Positions 1 to 7,720 are shown, counted from the stretch's first letter. The stretch: DNA of 17,698 bases from JAMWZF01 sp041628615 (GCA_041628615.1 JBFKOW010000064.1:1-17698), one strand, 5' to 3'. The notes: generated from the letters alone by a model not told the origin. A program made the numbers and translations.

Positions 1-132
1 ATCGTGGCGCATATCCAGCTCGTCATCGTGGGCGGGCTGATCATCCTGTTCCTGATCCTCGAGCCGCACGGGCTGGCCCAGCTCTGGCGGGTGGCGAAGG
101 AAAAGCTGCGGCTCTGGCCGTTCCCCTATTGA
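1..132 (+). CDS. LivM-type branched-chain ABC transporter permease, C-terminal end (partial)
   Basis: Only the last 43 codons are present; the gene begins outside the window. The visible tail has one hydrophobic membrane segment (IVGGLIILFLILEP) followed by a basic amphipathic end finishing in LWPFPY. An EP-x-GL turn followed by a WPF-x-Y ending is typical of LivM permeases, inner-membrane subunits of the branched-chain amino acid-type (HAAT) ABC importers. The binding-protein gene starts 85 bases downstream on the same strand, so the two are probably in one operon. The substrate cannot be read from this fragment. Confidence 0.8.
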   Translation: MVAHIQLVIVGGLIILFLILEPHGLAQLWRVAKEKLRLWPFPY

Positions 133-217
133 ACGGGGCGGGCGGGACCGAAGGAAAGAAGGGTCAAGACCAAGACCGAGCGATGCATCGGACAACACCA
201 CAGGGAGGAGACAACCG

Positions 218-1504
218 ATGAGACTGATGAAACTGGCCGCCATGGCCGTCGCCGGCGCGGTGGCGTCGGGACCGGCGCTTGCCGACCTCGTTATCCCGGA
301 CCTCAGCTACCGCACCGGCCCCTATGCCGCCGGGGGCATCCCGTTCTCGGACGGGTATCAGGACTATTTCGCCCTGCTGAACGCCCGTGACGGCGGCATC
401 GGCGGCGTGCCCGTCCGGGTGATCGAGTGCGAGACCGGCTACAACACCGAGAAGGGCGTGGAGTGCTACGAGGCGACCAAGGGCGAGGGCGCGCTGGTCT
501 ACCAGCCGCTGTCCACCGGGATCACCTACCAGCTGATCCCGAAGGCCACCGCCGACGGCATCCCGCTGCACACGATGGGCTATGGCCGGACTTCCGCCGC
601 CAACGGCGCGGTCTTCCGCAACGTGTTCAACTACCCGGCGAACTACTGGGACGCGGCCTCGGTCGCGGTGAACTACCTGTTGTCCGAGAACGGCGGCAGC
701 CTCGAGGGCAAGACCATCGCGCTGGTCTACCACAACTCCGCCTATGGCAAGGAGCCGATCCGCACGCTCGAGGAGCTGGCCGCCAAGCACGGCTTCAGCT
801 TCAGCCAGATCGCGGTGGACCATCCCGGCCAGGAGCAGAAGTCGCAATGGCTGCAGATCCGCCGCGAACGTCCCGACTACGTGCTGATGTGGGGCTGGGG
901 GGTGATGAACCAGGTCGCCGTGCAGGAGGCCGCGAACATCAACTTCCCGATGGAGAACTTCATCGGCACCTGGTGGTCGGGCGCCGAGCATGACGTGACC
1001 CCGGCCGGCATGGCGGCGGACGGCTACAAGGCGCTGAACATGAACCGGATCAATCCGGACATGCCGGTGTTCGAGGAGATCCGCACCCAGGTCCACGCCG
1101 CCGGAAACGCCGCCGGCGACGGCTCGAACATCGGGTCGGTGCTCTACACCCGCGGGATGTATGCCGCGATGCTGGCCGCCGAGGCGATCCGCACCGCGCA
1201 GGAGATCCACGGCGTGGCCGACATCACCCCGGCGATGATGCGCGACGGGATGGAGGCGCTCGAGGTGACCGCCGCCACGATGGAGGGCTGGGGCGCCCCG
1301 GCAATCGGGCCGGAGTTCTCGGTGTCCTGCGCCGATCACGGCGGCTCGGGTCTCGGCATCGTGCAGCAGTGGAACGCCGCTGACGGCCGGTGGGTGGCGC
1401 TCACCGACTACATCGAGAGCGACCAGTCGGTGATCGAGCCCCTGGTGATGGAGGACAGCATGGCCTTCGCCGCCGAGAACAACATCGAGCCCGGCTGCAA
1501 CTGA
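218..1504 (+). CDS. ABC transporter periplasmic substrate-binding protein, LivK-like
   Basis: 428 residues with a Sec signal peptide (basic MRLMK, hydrophobic core, probable cleavage after ALA at residue 22), so the mature protein should be periplasmic. The body follows the type I periplasmic-binding fold of the Leu/Ile/Val/amide/urea group. The YRTGPYAAGG segment at 31-40 sits where ligand contacts usually lie; two cysteines (71, 83) flank a TGYNTEKGVE motif, and there is a late cysteine pair (Cys-367 region and the C-terminus). The start is set by GGGAGGAG at 203-210, seven bases ahead of the ATG. It lies between the LivM tail and a LivF gene and would deliver ligand to that transporter. 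Family membership is clear. The ligand is unknown: it need not be a branched-chain amino acid, and the nearby acyl-CoA-ligase-like gene makes an organic or aromatic acid possible. Confidence 0.88.
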   Translation: MRLMKLAAMAVAGAVASGPALADLVIPDLSYRTGPYAAGGIPFSDGYQDYFALLNARDGGIGGVPVRVIECETGYNTEKGVECYEATKGEGALVYQPLSTGITYQLIPKATADGIPLHTMGYGRTSAANGAVFRNVFNYPANYWDAASVAVNYLLSENGGSLEGKTIALVYHNSAYGKEPIRTLEELAAKHGFSFSQIAVDHPGQEQKSQWLQIRRERPDYVLMWGWGVMNQVAVQEAANINFPMENFIGTWWSGAEHDVTPAGMAADGYKALNMNRINPDMPVFEEIRTQVHAAGNAAGDGSNIGSVLYTRGMYAAMLAAEAIRTAQEIHGVADITPAMMRDGMEALEVTAATMEGWGAPAIGPEFSVSCADHGGSGLGIVQQWNAADGRWVALTDYIESDQSVIEPLVMEDSMAFAAENNIEPGCN

Positions 1505-1512
1505 CCCAATCA

Positions 1513-1547
1513 GGCCCCGGCCCGCAGCCCTCGTGGCGGGCCGGGGC
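1513..1547 (+). other. Strong stem-loop just after the binding-protein gene
   Basis: A perfect 12-bp stem, GCCCCGGCCCGC (1514-1525) with GCGGGCCGGGGC (1536-1547), and a 10-base loop, begins ten bases after the stop codon. No U-run follows, so it is not a standard intrinsic terminator. In importer operons, hairpins at this place often protect the abundant binding-protein mRNA or reduce read-through into the ATPase gene; that role is inferred here. Confidence 0.7.
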
Positions 1548-1554
1548 GCCGTTC

Positions 1555-1620
1555 CGGGGGCGCTGCCCCCGTCTCCGCTGTGGCGGAGACTCCCCCGGGA
1601 TATTTCCAGTCCGAAGAAAG
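1555..1620 (+). repeat. Double-hairpin intergenic repeat-like element
   Basis: Two abutting perfect hairpins, CGGGGGC/GCCCCCG (1555-1561 with 1565-1571) and GTCTCCGC/GCGGAGAC (1571-1578 with 1583-1590, loop TGTG), are followed by a purine-rich tail containing CCCCCGGGATATTTCC and ending in GAAGAAAG. A GC hairpin plus a CCCCGRGGATATTT-like tail resembles, from memory, short intergenic repeats scattered through Rhodobacterales genomes. Only one copy is visible here, so its repeat nature is not proved by the window. Confidence 0.5.
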
Positions 1621-1650
1621 GGGGCCCCGTTCGAAGAGGAGCCGGTTCCG

Positions 1651-2493
1651 ATGCTGGACGCCCCGAAGCCCGATGCCGCCGCCGTGGAGGCGGAGACCCT
1701 GCTCGAGGTCAACAACATCGAGGTGATCTACAACCACGTCATCCTGGTCCTGAAGGGGGTTTCCCTGCGGGTGCCGAAGGGCGGCATCACCGCGCTTCTG
1801 GGCGGCAACGGCGCCGGCAAGACCACCACGCTGAAGGCGATCTCGAACCTGCTGCAGTCCGAGCGCGGCGAGGTTACCAAGGGGTCGATCAGCTATCGCG
1901 GCGAGCGCGTGCAGGACCTGTCGCCGGAAGAGCTTGTCCGCCGCGGCGTGATCCAGGTGATGGAGGGCCGCCACTGTTTCGAGCACCTGACGGTGGAGGA
2001 GAACCTGCTGACCGGCGCCTATACCCGCCGCGACGGCAAGGCCGCCGTGGAGGCCGATCTCGAGATGGTCTACGCCTATTTCCCGCGCCTGAAGGAGCGC
2101 CGCCGCAGCCAGGCCGGCTATACCTCGGGCGGCGAGCAGCAGATGACGGCGATCGGCCGAGCCCTGATGTCCCGGCCCGAAACGATCCTGCTCGACGAGC
2201 CGTCGATGGGTCTCGCCCCGCAGCTCGTGGAAGAGATCTTCGGCATCGTGAAGCGGCTGAACGAGGACGAGGGCGTGTCTTTCCTGCTGGCCGAGCAGAA
2301 CACCAACGTCGCCCTGCGGTTCGCCCATTACGGCTACATTCTCGAATCCGGCCGGGTGGTGATGGATGGCCCGGCGGCCGAACTGCGCGAGAACCCGGAC
2401 GTGAAGGAGTTCTACCTCGGCATGTCCGAGGAGGGCCGCAAGTCGTTCCGCGACGTGCGCTCCTACCGCCGCCGCAAGCGCTGGCTGAGCTGA
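1651..2493 (+). CDS. LivF-type ABC transporter ATP-binding protein
   Basis: 280 residues, cytoplasmic nucleotide-binding subunit expected to power the LivM-containing importer. Walker A is GGNGAGKTT (51-59), the Q-loop Gln is at 102 in VIQVMEG, the signature is TSGGEQQ (158-164, Thr replacing the usual Leu), and Walker B is ILLDEP (179-184). The usual switch His position reads AEQN, as is normal for LivF. A very basic tail (SYRRRKRWLS) extends the usual LivF end. The reading frame stays open far upstream, but the ATG at 1651 is preceded by AGAGGA at 1635-1640 and begins where family similarity begins; upstream codons run through the hairpin element. The gene follows the binding protein by 146 bases and converges on the next gene with a six-base gap. 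Confidence 0.9.
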   Translation: MLDAPKPDAAAVEAETLLEVNNIEVIYNHVILVLKGVSLRVPKGGITALLGGNGAGKTTTLKAISNLLQSERGEVTKGSISYRGERVQDLSPEELVRRGVIQVMEGRHCFEHLTVEENLLTGAYTRRDGKAAVEADLEMVYAYFPRLKERRRSQAGYTSGGEQQMTAIGRALMSRPETILLDEPSMGLAPQLVEEIFGIVKRLNEDEGVSFLLAEQNTNVALRFAHYGYILESGRVVMDGPAAELRENPDVKEFYLGMSEEGRKSFRDVRSYRRRKRWLS

Positions 2494-2499
2494 GGCCGC

Positions 2500-3351
2500 T
2501 CAGGCCGAGGCGTCCTCCTCGATCCCGGCCCGCATCTCCTCGATCCGTTCCACCGCTTCGGCGCGGGTGTTGCGGATGTTGGGCCGGAAGCCCTGGCTTT
2601 CGGCGCGCAGCCGGATGTCGGTCTCGGTCTCGGATCCCGGCGCGTAGCGCACCGAGCCGAGCGAGAAGGCCTCGTTCAGCGCCTTGCCGCGGGCGGCGAA
2701 CTGCACCCAGGCCGGGGACTGGATCCGGGTGCCGTCGTAGTTGATCAGGAAGAACCACTTGCCCCCGGCGCCGCGCAGCGCCTCTTCCAGCCAGTCGTAG
2801 ATGTCGTTCACGTCCCGGCTGTGTTCGAAGCTGACCCCGGAGAGATCGATCTCGAAGATCCGGGCGTCGGGATCGAAGGACAGCCGCCGGACGAAGCCGT
2901 CCCGGTCGTGGCTGGGCAGACGCTCGATCCGCTGCACCCGCTGCGACGGAAGCCGGGCGAGATGGGCGAGGGCGTCGTCGCGGCTGCCGAAGAGGTTGGG
3001 CACCTCCCGCTCGGTGCCGGCGTCCCGGACGATCCGCGCCCGGGTCTCGTCGGTGTCCTCGTAGCGCACGGTCGCCATGGCGTAGGCCTCGCGCACCTCC
3101 TGGCCGCGCCGGTCGAAGGCGAACCAGGCCGTCTCGTCGATCCGGTAGCCGGCCGTGTTCACGGCGAAGAACCACTGCGATTCGCCGGTGGCGAGCAGCC
3201 GTTCCTCGATCCGGTCGTAGAGCCGGTTCACGTCGCGGGAGGTGTGGAAATACAGGCCCGAGAGGTCGATCTCGACCGTTTCGCGGGCCTCGTCGACGGT
3301 GATCCGCGAATCGAGCGCGGTCGGCGTGAAGGGGTCGGTTTCCAGTGTCAT
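2500..3351 (-). CDS. Hypothetical protein with two tandem copies of an unrecognised domain
   Basis: 283 residues, no signal peptide or membrane segment, so probably cytoplasmic. I do not recognise the family. It is clearly an internal duplication: positions 26-134 and 166-274 align at an offset of 139-140 residues. Shared landmarks in the same order are EIDLSG, SRDVN, a YD pair, EE, WFF, RI, AW, RG, EA and VRY. The predicted order of strand, helix, strand (WFF..N), helix, strand (VRY) loosely recalls small alpha/beta sandwich domains such as STAS or SpoIIAA-like folds, but this is a guess from pattern only. The start is supported by AAGGA shortly upstream on the minus strand. It converges on livF with six bases between stops and diverges from the PaaK-like gene, so a link with the transporter is possible only through conserved neighbourhood. 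Confidence 0.8.
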   Translation of the reverse strand: MTLETDPFTPTALDSRITVDEARETVEIDLSGLYFHTSRDVNRLYDRIEERLLATGESQWFFAVNTAGYRIDETAWFAFDRRGQEVREAYAMATVRYEDTDETRARIVRDAGTEREVPNLFGSRDDALAHLARLPSQRVQRIERLPSHDRDGFVRRLSFDPDARIFEIDLSGVSFEHSRDVNDIYDWLEEALRGAGGKWFFLINYDGTRIQSPAWVQFAARGKALNEAFSLGSVRYAPGSETETDIRLRAESQGFRPNIRNTRAEAVERIEEMRAGIEEDASA

Positions 3352-3466
3352 CGGCCTCGGTCCTTGCAGGCCCTTCCTTTCATGCGAAGATGGCCGGTGC
3401 AGGCAAGGCCGCGGATCGTCGCGGTGTTATTGAATGACAGACGGCGCCACGGGCAGGGAGGACCGC

Positions 3467-4687
3467 ATGACACCTTACGACGAGCTTGAGACACGGACCG
3501 CCGGGGAACGGGCGGCGGACCTTGCCGCGGCCCTGCCGGCGCAGATCGCCCGCGCCCGGGCGCTGCCCGGCTATGTCGGCCGGCTGGACGCGCTGGAGCC
3601 CGCGGCGATCACCGAGGCGGCCGCGCTCGCCGCCCTGTCGGTCTTGCGCAAGTCGGCCCTCGCCGAGGCCCAGAAGACCGCCGACTACGGCGGCTTTGCC
3701 GGGCCCGTCACGTCGTACGAACACGTGTTCCAGTCCCCCGGCCCGATCTACGAGCCGGGCCGCACTGCCCGCGACTGGTGGCGCTTCGGCCGGTTCCTGC
3801 ACGCCTGCGGCATCGGCCCCGGCGACGTGGTGCAGAACTGTTTCTCCTACCACCTGACCCCCGCCGGGATGATGTTCGAGAATGGCGCGCGGGCGGTCGG
3901 GGCGACGGTGTTCCCGGCCGGCACCGGACAGACCGAGCTTCAGGCCCAGGCGGCGTCCGAGATCGGGTGCACCGCCTATGCCGGCACCCCGGACTACCTC
4001 AAGGTCATCGTCGAGGCGATGGAGGCCGCCGCCCTGCCAAGCCGGTTCCGCACCGCCGCGGTGTCGGGCGGGGCGCTGTTCCCGTCGCTGCGCGACTGGT
4101 ATGCCGGCCGCGGCATCGACTGCCTGCAATGCTACGGCACCGCCGATCTCGGCCACATCGCCTACGAAACCGCGCCGGGCGAGGGGATGATCGTGGACGA
4201 GGGCGTGATCGTCGAGATCGTCACCCCCGGCACCGGCGATCCGGTTCCGGAGGGAGAGGTGGGCGAGGTGCTGGTCACGACCCTGAACCCCGACTACCCG
4301 CTGATCCGATTCGCCACCGGCGACCTGAGCGCGGTGATGCCGGGCGAAAGCCCCTGCGGCCGCACCAACATGCGGATCCGGGGCTGGATGGGCCGCGCCG
4401 ACCAGACCACCAAGATCAAGGGCATGTTCGTCCGTCCCGAGCAGGTCGCTGCGCTGGTCGCCCGATTGGGCGTGGACCGCGCCCGGGTGATCGCCGACCG
4501 CGCCGACGAGGCCGACGTGATGCGGGTGCAGGTCGAGACCGCCACCCCGGCCGAGGCCGACCCCGCCGCCATCGGCGAGGCCGTCCGCGAGATCCTGAAA
4601 CTGCGCGCCGAGGTCGAGATCGTCGCCCCCGGCGGGCTGCCCCGCGACGGGCTCGTGATCGAGGACCGCCGCACCTACGACACCTGA
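3467..4687 (+). CDS. PaaK-like (phenylacetate-CoA ligase family) AMP-binding protein
   Basis: 406 residues, cytoplasmic. Adenylate-forming enzymes activate a carboxylic acid with ATP and usually pass it to CoA. Family signals are SYHLTPAGMMFENGA with AGTGQTELQ (about 128-159), the core QCYGTADLG (221-229), ATGDL (283-287) and GRADQTTKIKGMFVRPEQV (309-327), which marks the start of the C-terminal domain. Two usual elements look absent: the Ser/Thr/Gly-rich phosphate loop (SSGTTGKP in PaaK) is replaced by FQSPGPIYEPG (88-98), and the late catalytic lysine region reads LPRDGLVIEDRR with no Lys. I recall SPGPIY-type sequences in homologues, so this may be a subfamily trait. The start at 3467 is chosen over an in-frame ATG 33 bases upstream because AGGGAGGA (3455-3462) directly precedes it. 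The substrate is unknown; an organic or aromatic acid imported by the neighbouring ABC system is a reasonable guess. Confidence 0.78.
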   Translation: MTPYDELETRTAGERAADLAAALPAQIARARALPGYVGRLDALEPAAITEAAALAALSVLRKSALAEAQKTADYGGFAGPVTSYEHVFQSPGPIYEPGRTARDWWRFGRFLHACGIGPGDVVQNCFSYHLTPAGMMFENGARAVGATVFPAGTGQTELQAQAASEIGCTAYAGTPDYLKVIVEAMEAAALPSRFRTAAVSGGALFPSLRDWYAGRGIDCLQCYGTADLGHIAYETAPGEGMIVDEGVIVEIVTPGTGDPVPEGEVGEVLVTTLNPDYPLIRFATGDLSAVMPGESPCGRTNMRIRGWMGRADQTTKIKGMFVRPEQVAALVARLGVDRARVIADRADEADVMRVQVETATPAEADPAAIGEAVREILKLRAEVEIVAPGGLPRDGLVIEDRRTYDT

Positions 4688-4696
4688 GGGAACCGA

Positions 4697-6376
4697 ATGA
4701 CCCGACGCCTTGCCCCGACCCTGTTCTGCCTCTTCTGCCTGTTCGCGGCCGGCGCCGCCGCGGCGCAGGACGCCGCCCTGATCCTCGGCAACAACCGCTA
4801 CGACCGGCTCGGCCGGGTGCCGGGCGCGGCCGGGTTCGGGTCGGCCGAGGAGAACCTGCGCGAGATGGGATTCGCCGTGTCGGCGGCCCGCGACGGGCGG
4901 GCGGCGCAGGTCGTGCCCTTGCTCGACGATTTCGCCGACGGCGCGGCGGAGGCCGAGCGCCTGGTCGTCGCCCTGACCGGCCGCTTCGTCACCGACGGCG
5001 ACCGGACCTGGCTGATGCTGGCCGATGCGCCTTACCCGACCCTGTTCGGCCTGGGCGACAGCGCGGTGTCGGTGGACAGCCTGCTGCGGGTGCTGGCCAC
5101 CCGGCCCGGCCAGGCGCTGCTCGCCATCGGGTACGACCCCGACGACGATGACGCCTTCGGCCCGTTCCTGCGCGAGGGGCTGGGCGATCTGGCCGCGCCG
5201 CAGGGGGTCACGGTGATGGTGGGCGAGGTGCAGCAGATGGTGGCCTTCATCCGCGACGAACTGGCCCGGCCCGAGGCCGACCTGATGACCTTCGCGGAAC
5301 GCCGCCGCTTTGCGGTATCGGGGTTCGCGCCCGACGGTTTCGTGCTGATGCCGGGCCGCGCGGCGGTGGAGCCGGTGATCGTCGCCCCCGACCGGCCCGA
5401 CCCGGTGGCCGATGCCCGGGCCTGGGCGGTGGCCGAACGGGCCGACAGCGTGGCGGGCTACCGCGCCTACCTCGACGGCTTCCCGAACGGCCTGCGCGCG
5501 GGCGAGGCCCGCGACCGGATCGAGGCGATCCTCGCCGAACCCGAGCGCGATGCCCGGCTCGCCGAGGAATCGCTGCGGCTGTCGGTGGCCGAGCGCCGCG
5601 AGATCCAGCGCGATCTCACCCTTCTCGGGTTCAACACCCGCGGGGTGGACGGGATCTTTGGCCGCGGCACCCGCGCCGCGATCCAGAACTGGCAGCAGGA
5701 GAACGGCTATCCGCAGACCGCCTACCTGACCCGCGAACAGATTTCGCGGCTGGACGGGCAGGCGATCCGCCGTCAGGCCGAACTGGCCGCTGCCGAGGCG
5801 GCCGAGCGCGAGAGCCGCGAACGGGCCGACCGCGCCTTCTGGGAGGAGACCGGCGCCCGCGGCGACGAGGCCGGCTTCCGTGCCTATCTCGACCGTTACC
5901 CGGATGGCCTGTTCGCCGACATCGCCCGCGACGCGGTGGAACGGATCGACGCGCGCCGCCGCGACGCCGCCGCCGCCGAGGACCGCGAGGACTGGCGCCG
6001 GGCCGAGCGCGAGGCCAGCCTGGACGGCTACCGCCGCTACCTGCGCCAGCAGCCCGACGGCGCCTTCCGCGCCGAGGCGGAGGCCGCGATCGCCCGGCTT
6101 CAGGGCCCCGCCCGGCCCGATCCGGACCAGATCGCCGCCGCCCGCGCCGAAGAACGCAACCTGCGTCTGAACCCGATCACCGCCCGTCTGGTCGAGGCCA
6201 AGCTGTCCGAGCTTGGGCTGGATCCCGGCACCGTGGACGGCCGCTTCACGGACAAGACCCGCGAGGCGATCCGCCGTTACCAGGACGCCCGCGGGCTGCC
6301 GGCGACCGGCTACCTGAACCAGGCCACCGTGGTCCGCCTGCTGGCCGACAGCATCACCGACCTGCAGCGCCGGTAG
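4697..6376 (+). CDS. Exported caspase-like (probably catalytically dead) protein with two peptidoglycan-binding domains
   Basis: 559 residues with a Sec signal peptide (cleavage near AAAA-Q, residue 24). Residues 25-215 follow a caspase/peptidase C14 layout (ALILGNNRYDRLGRVPGA; LREMGFAV; LVVALTGRF; WLMLADAP; ALLAIGYDP). The catalytic sites look lost: the position normally GHG reads GRF (95-97), and the DACR position reads IGYD (144-147), so His becomes Arg and Cys becomes Tyr. Peptidoglycan_binding_1-like domains lie at about 296-352 (LTLLGFNTRGVDGIFGRGTR) and 492-550 (LGLDPGTVDGRFTDKTREAI). Three short helical repeats of the form YRxYL...PxG occur near 255, 394 and 445. It follows the PaaK-like gene by nine bases, with GAGGGA overlapping that stop, so co-translation is likely. 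Role unknown: an envelope-anchored scaffold or binding module is more likely than a protease. Confidence 0.8.
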   Translation: MTRRLAPTLFCLFCLFAAGAAAAQDAALILGNNRYDRLGRVPGAAGFGSAEENLREMGFAVSAARDGRAAQVVPLLDDFADGAAEAERLVVALTGRFVTDGDRTWLMLADAPYPTLFGLGDSAVSVDSLLRVLATRPGQALLAIGYDPDDDDAFGPFLREGLGDLAAPQGVTVMVGEVQQMVAFIRDELARPEADLMTFAERRRFAVSGFAPDGFVLMPGRAAVEPVIVAPDRPDPVADARAWAVAERADSVAGYRAYLDGFPNGLRAGEARDRIEAILAEPERDARLAEESLRLSVAERREIQRDLTLLGFNTRGVDGIFGRGTRAAIQNWQQENGYPQTAYLTREQISRLDGQAIRRQAELAAAEAAERESRERADRAFWEETGARGDEAGFRAYLDRYPDGLFADIARDAVERIDARRRDAAAAEDREDWRRAEREASLDGYRRYLRQQPDGAFRAEAEAAIARLQGPARPDPDQIAAARAEERNLRLNPITARLVEAKLSELGLDPGTVDGRFTDKTREAIRRYQDARGLPATGYLNQATVVRLLADSITDLQRR

Positions 6377-6378
6377 CC

Positions 6379-6400
6379 CCGGCGCCGCAGCGGGCGCCGG
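6379..6400. terminator. GC hairpin between convergent genes
   Basis: CCGGCGCC (6379-6386) pairs perfectly with GGCGCCGG (6393-6400) around a six-base loop, filling the 24-base space between the two convergent stop codons. It has no U-run on either strand, so it is at best a weak two-way termination or mRNA-end structure. Confidence 0.4.
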
Positions 6401-7636
6401 TCACTCGGCCGGCACGTAGCGTTCGACCACCAGCCGCATCAACGCGGCATCATCCGAGATGTCGGACAGCGCGACGAGGTAGGTTCCCGGCAGCACCCGC
6501 ACCGCGAGGAAGCTGTCGAGCCCGGTCGGCCCGTCGTCGTTGTAGCCGACCTGCCGGCCGAGATCGTCGAACAGGGTCACCACCGGGTCGCCGGGACCGG
6601 ACGCGATCGCCTCGATCACGAGGAGCCCGCCGGAGCCGACATCGACCGCGTACCACTTGGCCTTGCCCGGCTGCATCTGGGCATCCGTGAGGACCCGTCC
6701 CGCCAGCTTGCCCAGCGACTCGACCGGGTAGGACCCGTCGAGCGGCGGCGCCGCCTCGCCGCGGTCGAACATCATGATCCGCGCAGCGGCGGGGTCGTAG
6801 TCGGTGACCGTGACGGTGACCGGCGCGGAGGCGTCCGACAGCGCTCGCAGCCCGATGCAGTAATCCCCCGGCGGCAGCGGCGTGGTCACGTCGATCCGGG
6901 AATTGAGCCCGTCGTAGTCGTCGTTCTCGTAGAGCGTCGTGCCGTTGGCGTCGGTCAGGGTGAGGATCGGGTCCGCGGCCTCGTTCTCGGCGGTGATGCT
7001 GATCGTCATCGGCTGCGAGATCGAGAAGGCGTAGCCGGGTTCCTGGTCGACCGGGGCGGTGACGCTGACCATGCCGGGCAGCACCCCGTCGAGGCTGCCG
7101 TCGGCGATGGTCGCGCCGTTGCCGCAGCCGCCGCCCCTGCCATCCGATCCGAGCACCGGCGGCAGCAGCGTCGTCGCCGCGTTCCCCTCGGTGAGCGGGC
7201 TGTGCTCGGTGCGGCCGATCCGCACCGTTCCGGTCATGGGCGCGTCGCCGAAGCTGCTGAGCGCGAGACAGTAGCTGCCGGCTCCGAGCGACGTCTCGAT
7301 CCGGCTCGAGGTGCCGCCGCCGCCGTCGTCGTCGGAGGTCACCGACATGCCGGCGTCATCGAACAGTTCGATCACCGGGTCGCCGGCGCCGTTGCCCACC
7401 GCTTCCAGCCGGACGTCGGCAGGGGCCGACAGGGTGAACAGCGAGACGTAGTTGTTGCCGGCGAGAACCAGCGCCAGCTGGTCCAGCGCCGAGGCGGCGG
7501 TGGCGATGTCGGACCCCGCGGCATCGCCGCCGATCCAGATGCCGCCGGCGCCGATCCCGCCGCAGTTGGCCTGGGCCAGAGCAGGCCCGGCGGTCGCCCC
7601 CAGAAGGGCGGCAAGAAGGAAAGCGCGTGTCGTCAT
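6401..7636 (-). CDS. Exported protein with three PPC-like beta domains
   Basis: 411 residues with a clear Sec signal peptide (MTTRAFLLAALLGATAGPALA, cleavage near residue 21-22); the mature protein is periplasmic or secreted. Three similar segments occur, beginning at about residues 86, 222 and 350, each with the order DP(V/I)..L.D..G, an acidic Asp/Gly/Asn turn (DDDGGGG; NDDYDGLNS; NDDGPTGLDS), then PG.Y..AL. This matches the pre-peptidase C-terminal (PPC) domain pattern, usually found beside secreted proteases, but no protease domain is present. Asp-rich turns might bind calcium (inference). Four cysteines in the mature chain could form disulphides. The ATG at 7636 is chosen because GAGGTGA lies just before it; a GTG nine bases upstream would place the start inside that site. 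It is convergent with the caspase-like gene. Confidence 0.75.
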   Translation of the reverse strand: MTTRAFLLAALLGATAGPALAQANCGGIGAGGIWIGGDAAGSDIATAASALDQLALVLAGNNYVSLFTLSAPADVRLEAVGNGAGDPVIELFDDAGMSVTSDDDGGGGTSSRIETSLGAGSYCLALSSFGDAPMTGTVRIGRTEHSPLTEGNAATTLLPPVLGSDGRGGGCGNGATIADGSLDGVLPGMVSVTAPVDQEPGYAFSISQPMTISITAENEAADPILTLTDANGTTLYENDDYDGLNSRIDVTTPLPPGDYCIGLRALSDASAPVTVTVTDYDPAAARIMMFDRGEAAPPLDGSYPVESLGKLAGRVLTDAQMQPGKAKWYAVDVGSGGLLVIEAIASGPGDPVVTLFDDLGRQVGYNDDGPTGLDSFLAVRVLPGTYLVALSDISDDAALMRLVVERYVPAE

Positions 7637-7720
7637 GGAAATCACCTCGGCTGGACTGGTGCTGTCCCGAGCCTAGGCCCAGCCGGGGTGATTTGGAAAG
7701 CCCGCGCTGCCGGCCGCCGA

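Noticed and set aside
181..190. Palindrome CGATGCATCG upstream of the binding-protein gene as an operator
   Set aside because: Only ten bases, single copy, and no promoter elements around it; chance is likely.
164..1339. Long minus-strand reading frame opposite the binding-protein gene
   Set aside because: Composition is His/Arg/Gly-rich antisense shadow in GC-rich DNA; the plus strand has a clear signal peptide and family match.
1513..1547. Intrinsic terminator after the binding-protein gene
   Set aside because: The stem is strong but no U-run follows; kept as a stem-loop of uncertain role.
3434..3466. Upstream ATG for the PaaK-like gene
   Set aside because: No ribosome site before it, while AGGGAGGA lies just before the ATG at 3467.
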